Positions 49,601 through 61,620 of a stretch of DNA of 64,000 nucleotides are shown one piece after another; the stretch's first letter is position 1, and every line of letters begins with the position of its first letter. The DNA comes from Azadirachta indica (taxonomy: Eukaryota; Streptophyta; Magnoliopsida; Sapindales; Meliaceae). The notes under the pieces were generated by a model. The model was not told where the DNA came from and did not search any database. It saw only the letters and a list, made by a program, of their open reading frames with translations. Location: contig CM040444.1 of assembly GCA_022749755.1 (NCBI GenBank), forward strand, positions 14,346,274 through 14,410,273. The letters run 5' to 3'. A program made the translations under genes and the position numbers.

Positions 49601-51732
49601 AACCTTTTGTTGTCATGCTTTTTCTATTGACTTCTTATTTTTTGTCTTTGACTACACCAGGACAAGGTACGGAAGGCAACAGGCATGCAAATAGATGCTC
49701 TGCAAGATGGTTATATGGATCATGAGTTATTTTCTCTTTCTTCCATCAAGGTATGCTTGCACTTCTGTACAATTTCCCTTTTTCTGCTATTTGTGTTTGC
49801 TAGGAAAATTGGATTTTGGTTTTGCATATATTATTTTTCAAGTCAAGCCCATAGATGAAAATGAACATTGGATTATTTTAATCATACAATGTTATTGGAG
49901 TTATGAATACCCAAAGCCTCACTTCACCTATTTTACTTAATTTTTCGTTCTCCTGTTGAGATTTAAATGGCTGGTTGTGGTAATTTCTCCATTGAAGGTA
50001 TACCGAAAATTTACTATGTCATTTAGTTGCAAATTTAATTTTTCTCTTGTCCAATATTTTACGTGGTCCAAGTCCCACTATCTCATTCATGTTTAAACTT
50101 GAATGGTTGGTCTTCAGGGTAAAAAGGATCTTGCTGTTGTTGATTCCACTGAATATGATGATGACAATGAGAATGTTGTTCGGGGGGACAGTGAAAATGA
50201 AAGAACCGATCAAGACCACTCATCCAGTGATATGGACTCCGATGAAGAACGCAGAAAGTAATTCTTTTATTCCTTCATTATCTGGTGTGCAAACTTGATA
50301 AATATAATCATTACAATCATATGTTCCTGATATTGAATGATATATTTTGATGTTAGATACAATGAACAATTGGAGGAGATTCTTGATCAAGCTTATGAAA
50401 ACTATGTGGCCAAAAAGGAAGGAAGTACAAAGCAGCGGAAACGTGCAAAACTAGCCTATGCCAAAGAGGACAAACTTTCAGAGGTATCTGGCTGTCTTTT
50501 TGGTCAAAATGTGTCTGCCCGCATGCAATGAAGCATATTTACTTTTCCTCCTCTCGTTCTGCTATTAGGTTGCTAACCTGACTTAGGGAGTATATCCAGA
50601 GTTTCCATATGGCTTATGTGGCCTTACTGTTTCTGACTTTTCATTGTTTCTTTTGCCTTCACGTTATTTTCTTTCTTTTTCATGGTCTGTGTTGATTTGG
50701 GGACTACATTCTATTTTGACTGCATAGGGAGGTGATGATGATGATGAAACTATGCATACTAGTTATGATTCAGACAAGGATCAGGGTGATCATGATGCAA
50801 ATCCTCTCGTGGTACCACTTGATGATGGTATAGGGCCAACACAAGAGGAAATCACAAATAAGTGGTTTAGTCAGGAAGTTTTTGCTGAAGCTGTACAGGA
50901 TGGAGATTTGGAGAAGTCTGACAGTGAAGATGAAATGCAGGCAGATAAAAAGGTGGAAAAACATTCAATCCTGGTAAAGGCCAAGGAGAAGCTAGCAACC
51001 CATGCTGCAGGTTCTAAGAGTTCTAATATCCAGGCCTCCGAGGCAGAAGATGATTTTGAGATAGTCCCTGCTCCAGCCACAGATTCCAGTGATGGCTCAT
51101 CCTCTGATGAGTCAGAAGATGAAGACGTTGATACAAAAGCTGAGATACTGGCATGTGCAAAGAAAATGCTAAGGAAAAAGCAAAGGGAGCAGATACTTGA
51201 TGATGCGTACAATAAGTACATGTTTGATGATGAGGGACTGCCCGAGTGGTTTCTAGAGGAGGAACGGAGGCATCGCCAGGCGATTAAGCCTGTTACCAAG
51301 GAGGAGATTGCTGCAATGAGAGCACAATTCAAAGAAATTGATGCCCGCCCTGCGAAGAAGGTGGCTGAGGCCAAAGCTCGAAAGAAGCGGGCTGCCGCAA
51401 GGAAGCTTGAGAAGGTACGCAAGAAGGCAAATATTATATCAGACCAGACAGACATCTCAGATCGATCGAAGAGGAAGCAAATTGAACAATTATACAAGAA
51501 AGCTATACCCAAAAGACCTAAAAAGGATTTTGTTGTTGCGAAGAAGGGAGTTCAAGTCAAAGCTGGTAAAGGGAAGGTTCTTGTTGATCGACGGATGAAA
51601 AAGGACGCAAGAACAGGTGGAACTGGCAAGCCAGGAAAAGGTGGTTTGAAGAAGGGGAAAAATGCCAAGGCTCAGAAAGGTAAAGGATCTGTAAAGCTTT
51701 CAGGACAGAAACAAGAGAGAGGAAAGAAATGA
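46628..51732 (+). CDS. SPB1: SPB1-type FtsJ rRNA 2'-O-methyltransferase (one frame break)
   Basis: Eleven exons: 46628-47101, 47371-47418, 47505-47663, 47781-47827, 48236-48391, 48487-48548, 48742-48928, 49661-49750, 50118-50257, 50357-50483, 50728-51732; about 831 residues, like yeast Spb1. The N-terminal FtsJ domain has KGKHRLDKYYRLAKEHGYRS, the SAM-binding DLCAAPGGWMQVA, and DLVLHDGSPNVGGAW. Then come the DUF3381 region, acidic linkers and the Lys-rich Spb1 C-terminal domain with a basic tail. Family members act in the nucleolus on the large-subunit rRNA A-loop in 60S maturation. In exon 5 the frame breaks near 48317: EIL is followed out of frame by sequence coding for SVTSITLEDPACLAIKDHEL in the +1 frame. 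Exon length (156 nt, one short of the phase requirement) confirms one missing base. Confidence 0.93.
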
Positions 51733-52422
51733 GTCAATTTTCAGAAAGATTTTGGCCTTAATACATGTTTAAGGATTTAACTTTGTTTTGTAGCTCATTA
51801 GCTTGTTTGTCTTCACTTAGCCATTTATTTTTGGTTTATTCTTTATCATGAAGGGCAAACTGTGTCAAATTAAAGGAAACAAGTTATATGAATTTTGATG
51901 GGAGTAATATTTTGCTGGTTTACGTACGACTCCATATTTGTTAGATGTACAAAGTGGTGGTGTTTCTACTTTCCATGGCTGGATAGAATGTCATGGGGGT
52001 TTTCTTGTGGAATGATGACAGATGCCCTCTTGAACTGATTAATATATGTTGTTCATCCTGAAATTGGGCATGGAATATCTAACTCAGGAAAAACTCAGGA
52101 ACTTGCATGACTTAAATAACACAGGCCACTTGTTCGCACACAAGATAGAAAGTTTTGAAGGGTTTTAAGCTTTTACCAATTGATTCTATGAATCGGATAT
52201 GTTATGCGACGTTGTAGAAAATTGATACAGGAGCTTCAGGTGCTATTGGTGATTTAAATGTTTATTGGCTCTTGCTATTCTTCTTTCTACTAACATAACA
52301 TGAATAACATCACATCGCCATTGAAGATAAAAACGTAAGGAAGGCCGACTACTACATTCCAGATAGCAGTTGCCAATTATTTTACAAAGACCATGCAAGT
52401 ACTCCAAAGGCATAAGGGTGGG
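51733..52422. other. Spacer between convergent SPB1 and PCBER genes
   Basis: 3' UTRs of both genes; nothing else recognised. Confidence 0.55.
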
Positions 52423-54247
52423 TCACACAAACTGATCAAGGAACTCATCCACTGTCGTGTACTTGACATCAGGGTATAGTTGTGAGGCCTCAACGCCGAA
52501 CGATGGTTCAATCTCGAAGTTGGTATGATCTCCCTTCACATAGACGCTATGCTCAATAGAAAATTTCACATTGAGTGGAGGTGGGGCTTCTGTAAACACA
52601 AGAATCAAAAACCATATCAAACTTAAAAACAAATCTGAACGAGGCAACCTGTAGTACATTGAAGTCGAATTAGAAGTGAATATTGCCTTCCGAGGCAGGC
52701 AGGCAGAGCTTTCCCCGTTCTCTTTGAAACAAATATAAAGTGATAGTTCGAACAAACCTTGGATTTTCTTAAGGAGTTGCTCCTCTGAAACGTAGGTTCG
52801 TTCAAGGGTTTTGCCAATCTTTTTCTCCCACAAAGACACAAGATCATTGAGCGAGTAAATATTACCAGGGGGCCGGATGTAAAGGATTTTGTTCAAGGTT
52901 CTTGGATCATCCACTGCTCTGATTGTATAGGTTCCAATGTCATCTTTCTTGTTGAATATTGCTGTACATCAAATTGTCAAACAAATTACATGCATTCAAC
53001 AGTCCCATATATACTCTTAATCTTTCTAAAGGCAAGTAACAATTGAAATCCCTCAAATCATTTAGCATAACCTTGTATTTACAGTCCTTGGTGTCACAAA
53101 TTTATGCATACTACAAATGACATGCTTTCAAGTTACTTGTTACACTTGAAAGCGCATCATATCATAGACGCATTGCAATCCCAAACGAAGAAGCCTAATT
53201 TCGTAAGGGATATTATCCGAATTTTACCTTTTGGATTTCCATCCCCTGAGATAACGACTTTATCCCTAGGGGGAACTGTGGCTTCAGGCTGCGACAAAGA
53301 GGGAAGGAAGTATTCAGCAAAAAAATTGGATGAAACATAGGTGTATGGAATTCCTTCAGTCTCAACAGCTCGACGGATTTTAGCCTTGGTTGCAAATGCT
53401 GATTTTGCTGGCTCAACAGCATGCACACGATCAACATCATTTCCAAATTCTGAAGGGAAGAATCTCTGAATAACATTGAAAAAACATTTCCACAAACATA
53501 TGTATTATCAAACATTTAAGCAAAAAAAAAAAAAAAAAAAAATTTAGAAAAACATCATTTTAAAGATAATATGAATCAAATATATAAACAAAGTTACCTT
53601 AACGTTTCCAGCTTCTTTAATGGCAGCAATAATCTTGTCTTGATCAGCTAATGAAGTATGACCTACTGTTGATATCACCACATCCACCTGCTTTATTGCA
53701 TTCACCAAACTCTCGTGATTGAACAGATCTCCCTGCATAACACCAAAGAAAATTAAATTATTAGTTACTGTTAAATATTATTCCTAGTTCGTCTCCAAAG
53801 GGAATAAATAAATAATATATAAAATAATATAAAATTAAAAACAACTCAGATTCAGCTTATGTTCTCTACTAATCTAATCTTCGCCACGTGTCACATCCAG
53901 GAATTTTCTCTTCCTCCACCTTTCATTTTCTCAGCTGCCAAACATCGAATCATCGGCTTACTTGAAAAACACTCTTAACACATAATAACAAGGATTTTCT
54001 CGGATAGCATTTTCAGTCATCAAACTGAATGGTGGGAATTGAAAAAGAAAGACTGAAAGGTTACGGTAACGAAATCGACGCCGAGGCTCCTAAAATTGTC
54101 GAGGATTATAGATTTGGAAGGTCCAGAGAGTGTGGATTCTCTCACGAACACGTACGACGGATGACCGGCTTTCACGCTGGCTTCCACTATAAATTTACCG
54201 AGTTTTCCTGTCCCGCCGATGAAAAGAATCTTGCTTTTCGTTGCCAT
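52423..54247 (-). CDS. PCBER: Phenylcoumaran benzylic ether reductase / isoflavone-reductase-like protein
   Basis: Five exons on minus: 54247-54065, 53732-53598, 53465-53228, 52961-52758, 52589-52423; all phases agree, 308 residues, exactly the family length. The NADPH-binding motif GGTGKLGKF is at residues ~11-19 (most PCBERs have GGTGYIGKF). Also visible: DVVISTVGH, FFPSEFGNDVDRVHAVEPAK, the KAKIRRAVE segment holding the likely catalytic Lys, GDGNPK and a PDVKYTTVDEFLDQFV-type end. PCBERs reduce the benzylic ether of phenylcoumaran (8-5' linked) lignans with NADPH; IFR-like relatives overlap in substrate. Start placed at the ATG giving MATKSKILF; a weaker in-frame ATG lies 18 bases upstream. 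The only intact member of the three local loci. Confidence 0.9.
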
Positions 54248-54269
54248 CACCAAGATTCGTTCCAATTCC

Positions 54270-55210
54270 GAGATTTTTTTTTCCTTCCTTTTTGCTTCTT
54301 GTTCCCAGAGAGGAACGGTTGGCCGTTAACGTAGAGTTGGTGACTGTATTCTGGTGAAAGACATTTATGGAAGGAAAGAGTTGCATTCCATTGTCAGATA
54401 TAAAAAGACCAAAAAGTCATTTTTTAAATATATTTTAAATAGTAATTATTTTAAAAAATTAGATTACTGTTAAAAATTTTCCAATAATATACGATAGTTG
54501 AATTCAATATCCGACTTAATGGAGTTAAAAAATAATGACATTAATAATAAAATTTAATTTCAAAATTTTCATTAATTAACCACGAAATAATGCAAATGCG
54601 AATTTAATGATCTCATCGACCCTGTTCAACTAACCATCCACAAACTAGATAGAACACGAGTTACAAATCACTTGTAATGAATGACCGAAATGACACATCA
54701 GTGATCACTAGGTTTTCTGAGTAATGAATGACCTTGTGCTTTGTTTCTGGTCCATAACTACTACTAGATTCATAATTCATTCATTCCTTCAGCGAAAATA
54801 TCTCACTACAATCATTCAATAAAATTACACAGTATTTTATTTTATTTTTATCCTAAAATTTTACGGAATAAGCATAAAGGTCATGGATAACGTAATGTGT
54901 ACATGTGTAACTCAAGTTACTCTCCAGTCAAATTACAGAAATAATAATGAATATTAAGATAATGTTATTGAGGCCAGTGTCAATAGCTTTTTCAACTTTA
55001 TATTCTCTTAATTTATTGATGAGGAGTTAAAAATATTTTAAGATTTGAACTCATAACAGTGCGACGTTTAACGAAGGTAAGTAAAATCATAAAACTACAA
55101 GCAGGGATCTCATACATGTCCGAGTTCCTTGGTACAGGGTGTCTTAAATACTGGCTGATTGTTTTGTATTTTCAACGGGATGATATGGTTGTCTCCGGTG
55201 TATTTCACAA
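54270..55210. other. Spacer between PCBER and its paralogue
   Basis: PCBER promoter (minus) and AT-rich sequence. No other gene recognised. Confidence 0.5.
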
Positions 55211-55214
55211 GGGT

Positions 55215-57867
55215 TTATACGAATTGATTGAGGTACTCTTCCACAGAAGTATATTTGACGTCAGGATAAAGCTCTGCGGCCTCTACCCCAAATGATGGTT
55301 CAATCTCAAAGTTGGTCTGATCTCCAGCAACATAGACGGAGTGCTTGATAGATAATATCACATTTGAGTGGAGCTGCAGCTTCTGTAAACACCGGAAAAC
55401 AGGCAAGCAAGGTTAAACATGGTATCCATATCTGCAATCTGGGAATCTACCAGAAAACTGACATGTATAGATTTCAAATGCACAACCTGGAAAAAGGTAT
55501 TGCTAGAGATTATTCGAATCAGTTGGATTGAATGACATACTGGAGAAGACAGGATGTTCAAATATCAGCTAATTACCGCTATTATCACTAGACAAGGCAG
55601 ACATTTCCCTTCTCTCTTCATTAATAAATGAAGTGGTACTTTTCACTAACCTTGAATATTTTTCAGAAGTTGCTCCTCTGTAACATAGATCCTTTCAAGA
55701 GTTTTGCCAATCTTTTTCTCCCATACAGACACAAGATCATTGAACGAGTAGATATTGCCAGGTGGTCTGATGTAAAGTATTTTGTTTAAGGTTCTTGGAT
55801 CATCCACCGTTTTGATAGTATATGTTCCAACATCGTCTTCCTTGTTAAAAATTGCTGTGGGTTAAATAATCAAACCAATTAGTTTCATCGAAAACTTTGA
55901 GATATGTTATCCAACTTGCTAAAAGCTTGTAACACCTGAAGATCTCTCCGATAACTTATATCCTGTCCTTAATATGAAAATTTAAGCCAACACTAGACCA
56001 AGTTCAGACGAATTAGTTGAAAAGTTGAACAATTGTGCCAAGAATTTTTGCTGCTGACCAAGATCAAATTATATCGATATTGTCCTATCCAAGAAAAAAT
56101 TACTAGAGGCAGCAACTGGTATTTTGCAATTAAGATTGATGAATTGGTGGGCTAACATTGCCATGCTATTCATGCTTACAAGTCCGATCTCTAGGCTGCA
56201 GCAACCACATTGCATGTATAAGGTAAATGTATCTAGAAACATTTTACCTTTTGGATTTCCATCCCCTAAGATGACAACTTTATCCCTTGGGGGAGCTGTG
56301 GCTCCAGGCTGAGAGAAATTGGCAATGTAGAAGCCAGCAAAATAGTGGGATGATACATAGGTGTATGGAATTCCTTCAGCCTTAATAGCTCTGCGGATTT
56401 TAGCCTTTGTGGCAAAAGCTGTTTTTGCTGGCTCAACAGCATGGACACGATCAACACCATTTCCAAATTCTGAAGGAAGAAATCTCTGAATAACATAAAT
56501 CATTTTGGGAAAAGTTCACAGGTTTGAAGAAAATTCCAAGTAATTACATTTATCTGATAGTGTGGATTATATACACTTCAATAAATTACTCCAAATGCCA
56601 ACAAGAGCAATCTTACTACACCAGAGATCAGTCAGTCAACTGTGCAAAGTAAACAGGAGACATAATATGAGATTCCAGGGAAAAGATATTTAAATTCTGC
56701 TGAACAATATATTAGCCTCATGTATCTTCTTTTCTCGTTTGCTAAGGGTGCTTTGGATGTGACTTTGTTGAAAATATTAGAAGAGTGAAAACAGTTTCAG
56801 TAAAATCAATTGCAAGCACTTTCTTGAAGAAATTATAAGTGCTTCTAAAATGCAGTCCTTTTCTTTAGACAGCTTTATGTGAAAGCATCTAACAAGTGCT
56901 TCTCAAAAACTACTTAGAGAGTGGTTTTAGCGGTTCCAAAAACCTGTTCGATAGGCACCCTTAGATCACATCATATTGAGGAATAAGTAGAAAAACAAAT
57001 TAATGAAGTGGGATTTGTTATGACAATACAAAACATTCTAATCTCCATAATTTATCAACAATAACAAACATACATAATTCAACACATGGCACATTAATAC
57101 TGAAAGTGTATTCAGTGTCAACCCTTGTTCGCAGCTTCAGTTTTAACCCGCATTCAGTTGTTGTTGAGAAAGTTGATCTATAAGATTAAAGTGAAAAAGC
57201 AAATTTTAATCAGCATAAAGCAATTACCTCAACGTTTTGCAGCGATAATATTGAGTTGATCGGCTAATTGAGTGCGAGCTACCGTTGATATCACCACGTC
57301 CACTTGCTTTACTGCTCGCACCAAACTCTCGTGGTTGTATTGATCTCCCTTCAATAACAACGACAAAAATTAGCGTCTGCGATTTTAAAAATTTAATTCA
57401 ATAAAGAAATTCAGATTCTGCCGTTAATTTTCACTGATTTTCACTCAGAATTCCTTCTTTCCTTTCTCATTTTCTTCCTTCATATCCGCAGCGGCAAAAC
57501 AGGAGGCTCAACGACATAAAGCAAATTTATTTTTCTACTACTTTCTCAGTAACCAAACATTAACAAGAAAATAATACTATAAAGAATCGAACCTTCTCGG
57601 ACACCAAAAAATCAAAATATCCAAAAAAAATGGCGGGAAAGTGAGAAACTAAACAGAAAAAAAACGAAGACGCAGACGCACGATAGCAAAATTGACGCCG
57701 AGCTTCTTGAAATCCTCGATGATTTTCGATTTCGAAGGACTAGAGAGAGTAGCCTCTCTCACAAGCGCAAATGTCTGATGACCGGCTTTCGCGCTCGCTT
57801 CCACTATGAATTTACCAATATATCCGGTTCCACCGATAAACAAAATCTTGCTTTGCGTTGCCATCAT
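55215..57867 (-). pseudogene. PCBER paralogue with 14-nt deletion and 1-nt insertion
   Basis: Same five-exon plan: 57867-57682 (starts MMATQSKILFIGGTGYIGKF), 57348-57228, 56485-56248, 55854-55651, 55382-55215. Exons 3 and 4 have exactly the lengths seen in the intact neighbour (238 and 204). Exon 2 is 121 nt instead of 135: the 14 bases coding for the middle of the IKEAG stretch before NVE are gone, giving a stop at the exon end. Exon 5 is 168 nt instead of 167: an extra A in CTCAAATGTG near 55366 shifts the frame, after which the usual NVILSIKHSV...YPDVKY... continues. No alternative donor near exon 2 restores phase. The reading frames are otherwise clean and the catalytic KAKIRRA is kept, so the loss is recent. 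Confidence 0.82.
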
Positions 57868-57869
57868 CG

Positions 57870-58640
57870 AAATTCCGTTAAAAAACGGATTAACTCTTCA
57901 GGTTCAGTTGTATTTTCTAATGCTTTGACCAGAATTCCTTGAAAGCGGCATGAGAAGTTCATTGTTCTTTTTCGGATGGGCCTAGCGGGTTACGAGTGCT
58001 TACGGTGACATGTTTGCTTTTGATCCAGGTTCATATTTATATGAGCTGGGCTCGAGATGGTTGGGTTTTTCTTGTAGGCCTTAGGCCTTTACGAGGCCCA
58101 AGCATTTTTTGAGATTTATACTTTAACTTTTAATTTATAATTGCCATAACAGAAAATGCAGTAGTAACTCTGACCAGTGAGTTGAAAAGAAGGCTCACAA
58201 AAATAATGTTGAAGAACGCACTCTGCTTCATGCACTGTGTGCATTGCCATTCGCCTAACCAATCAGCCTATCCCAAGTGTTCCAAGCCAAAGAAAAATGC
58301 CCACAAAATGAACCCATTTTGTTCCGGAGGACGCTAAAATTTTAAATTTCATTTTCTTTTTTCACAGTACAGTTCTGTATGCCATTCATTCAGTTTCAGT
58401 ACCGCCAAAATTTGCATGAACTGATCAAGTACACTAAAACTTGAAGGAACTCCATTACTTAATTCTCTTCATTCTTCAACTTCATACCATTTTCTCTCAT
58501 TTTCCCACTCTTTCTCGCATTTTCTTTCACCGTCACCACCCCATATTTTCTTCTCCAAAGTAACCATCTAACTCAAGAAGACACAAAAAACATGAAATAA
58601 AAACTTTCTTTTTCCCTTTCTTCCAGCTCAAACCCGCCAA
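57870..58640. other. Divergent promoter region between PCBER paralogue and AAA-ATPase
   Basis: The two genes point away from each other. No coding region. C/T-rich sequence at 58480-58620 is probably the leader of the AAA-ATPase gene. Confidence 0.5.
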
Positions 58641-58664
58641 AAAAATGTCTTCTAACAAACCCGA

Positions 58665-60428
58665 ATGCCATCCGCAAGAAGCATAGTATCTGCTGCTGCT
58701 TCTGCTGCAGCTACGTTTATGGTTATTCGATCCTTTGCTGGCAATTACTTGCCTTATGAGGTTCAAGCCTACTTTGTTCGGAAACTCAAAAATTTCATAT
58801 CAAGATTTTCTAATGAGTTAACATTTGTCATTGATGAATATAATGATGGCCTCAACCAAAACAAACTCTTTAAAGCGGCAAAACTTTATCTTGAATCCAG
58901 AATTCCCTCCGACCCGAAGAGATCAAAATTAATTTGCCAAAGGAGGAAACTAATGTTTCACTTTCTGCAGAAAGCAATGAAGAGATTGTTGATGTCTTTA
59001 ATGGGGTTACCTTAAAATGGAAGGTTGAGTCCAAAAAAAACCCAGAGGTTATGCATCATCAAAATAGTTACAACCATATGGCGAAATCCCATGTCACAGT
59101 CTTTGAGTTGAGTTTTCACAAAAATCATAAAGAGATTGTCTTGGGTAGTTACATACCTCATTTGTTGAAGAAATGTAAAGAACTAAACAAGAACAAAAAA
59201 ACGTTGAAGCTTTTTACTATGAAGCATGAAAGGGTAGGGTATAGAGATATTTGGCAATCAGTGAATCTTGACCATCCAGCCACTTTTGATACACTGGCAA
59301 TGGATTTTGATCTGAAAAAGTTGATAATGGATGATCTTGAGAGGTTTTTGAAGAGGAAAGAGTTTTATAGAAGAGTAGGCAAGGCATGGAAACGCGGGTA
59401 TCTGCTGTTTGGTCCTCCAGGGACTAGGAAATCAAGTTGGATTGCTGCCATGGCTAATTACCTCAATTTCGATGTCTATGATTTGGAGTTGTCTAATCTT
59501 AGGGGGAATATCGAGTTAAGGAATTTGCTGATTGCCACAGAGAATAAGTCCATTCTGGTTGCGGAGGACATTGATTGTTCCATTGAGCTGGGGGATAGGC
59601 TCGGTAAGCTCGCAAAGGCAAGGGCTGTGGATTTTGATTGGTCAATCGCAGAATATAATCAAGGAACTCAGGTATTTTTATTATCCTATATATCTTTCTT
59701 TAATAATAATTCTTTTAGCCTGATGACTTTGGCTTGATCTGCTTCACTAACATGTTCCTATTTGTCCAAAGTGAAATTGAAACTCATTTTATAGTTTAAC
59801 ACCAGGATACAAGTTCCTAAGAAACTTAATACAAGTTGATGGCAACAGCATCTACATATTTTCTGATGAGCAATGAGCACCCATGATTAGATGGGTGAAC
59901 TTTGTCTTCGAGCAACTTGTTAGATATTGTTTCGTGGACTTGTAAAACTGGCTCTGAAGGCTGTTTTAATCAACAAACTGATACATCTGTTAGTTGATTT
60001 AATTTATATATTTTTTCTCGGTTCAGATGACTTTATCAGGATTGCTAAACTTCATGGATGGATTGTGGTCAAGCGGTGGAGATGAGCGGATCATAATATT
60101 CACAACTAATAATAAAGACAGGCTTGACCCTGCTTTGTTGCGCCCTGGTCGTATGGATATGCACATTCAGATGTCGTACTGCAGTCCAAGTGGGTTTCAA
60201 ATGCTGGCCTCTAACTACCATGGGATCACAGAGCATCCACTTTTCGCTGAGATTGAAGAGTTGATAGAGAAAGCAAAGGTGACTCCCGCAGATATAGCCG
60301 AGCAGCTGATGAGGAATGAGGTGCCTGCAATTGTGCTAAGAGGCCTAATTGAGCATCTTGAGATTAAGAAGAGAGAACATGATGAGAGGGAAGCCCAAGA
60401 AGCAGAAGACAGAGCAGCGGAAGCATAA
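58665..60428 (+). CDS. BCS1-like AAA-ATPase with altered Walker A and a frame break
   Basis: Exons 58665-59671 and 60027-60428; about 470 residues when the break is bridged. The N-terminal membrane segment and AAA-ATPase-associated domain (SIVSAAASAAATFMVIRSFA, YLPYEVQAYF) place it in the plant BCS1-like group (mitochondrial or ER AAA-ATPases induced by stress, such as OM66/ASD/AATP1). Walker A reads GPPGTRKSS, with Arg where the family has Gly; Walker B and sensor regions (VAEDIDCSIEL, FTTNNKDRLDPALLRPGRMDMHI) are kept. The frame changes near 58918: PSDPKR runs on out of frame, while IKINLPKEETN continues in the next frame, consistent with one missing base. An upstream ATG at 58645 opens a 14-codon frame that would join the main one if GAATGCC were GAAATGCC, a second possible missing base. 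Gly-to-Arg in Walker A would impair ATP binding, so the protein may be inactive. Confidence 0.8.
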
Positions 60429-61620
60429 AGTATTCAAAAGCTTGAAGGAAAAACCAATGAAAGAAAAAGCCAAGAATGACAAGGATTGAGTATTTGTCGG
60501 CGTTTGCGATCCAACTTGAGTACTAGTCTGTCTTTTCTTTGAAAAATCACTAGTATTTGTTTCTTTAAAGAGAATATTTTGTTGTGACTTTGGTTATCAA
60601 TTGATATCGTTATATTTTGGCATGCTTACAATTGTACCGTTTTTTATTTAATGAAACCATAGAAAGTGCAAGGGTTTATTTGAAGAGTTCATTTTGTTGT
60701 GGATTTGGTTAGAAAATGCAAGAATCGTACAGCTTGTTATTGAACCGAAAGAGTTATGAAGTGAAGAATAGTACAGCTTTTTATTTACTGAAACCTTAGA
60801 ATGAGAAAGAGCTTATTTTGAAGAGTTCTTTTTGTTGTGGATTTGGTTAGGAATTGATATCAAGATTTAAAAAGTAAGGTATTTCTGAATACCTCTTTTT
60901 CTGAATTTTTTTTTCTTTTTCGGTAAGAGGTCTCGAACCTTAGTGGCTTAATAACTGAGACAGCAATGTTTCCGCCAAGGCTACAGAGACACCTAGTGTG
61001 CCTCTCGCTCCAAAAGTCATTCTTTACAGTTGCTCAAAAATGCCGCGGCCTTCCGTCATAGGCACAGTTATGCATAGTATAGAAGATGGAGATGTACAAA
61101 CTCATACTAATCTCGACCTAAAATAAACCACTGGTTTTATAGATACTAACGAAGAGAAAAAAAGGGCTTTATAGAGACCAAAAACAGCCATGCTGAGCCA
61201 GGAATTTCTACTTGTGAATAATGTTCACTAAAGCCCCCTTTTTTGAATGAAAAGAAAAAACAAATGCTGATGAAAAAACCCCATTTAAGAAGACACTCTC
61301 AAACCCGTCCCAGCACAAAAATATGCAGACACTGAGAAGTGGAGAACTGATGGAGAACCATTAGGAAGTAGGCATAAACTAAAGCAATGATAGTTGAAAA
61401 CAATGAAAATGTCCACAATAGTGAGACAGTTAAACAAAAGAATTTCAGTTCAGAATGAGATGAGCTTAAAAACATCAAAGCAGGAATCTTATTCATGTTT
61501 TGAATGTGTACGGATTTAGATGAATTCGTTCAAACGTCATTCATAAATTGCAAAAAAGAGTGAGCCGAGCACGAGAACTGGAGGGTTGGAATTCTGTAAC
61601 AAAGAATGTTAATCGTGATC
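60429..61620. other. AAA-ATPase 3' region and intergenic DNA
   Basis: No gene recognised. Two diverged copies of a ~130-bp block occur at about 60650-60720 and 60775-60860 ('gaagagttc..ttttgttgtggatttggttag'), a local duplication in or near the 3' UTR. Positions 60900-61010 resemble dispersed plant repeats ('ggtctcgaacctta'). Confidence 0.45.

Noticed and set aside
50871..51512. 213-codon minus-strand open frame over the last SPB1 exon
   Set aside because: A shadow of the Lys/Glu-rich SPB1 coding sequence, whose codons read open on the other strand.
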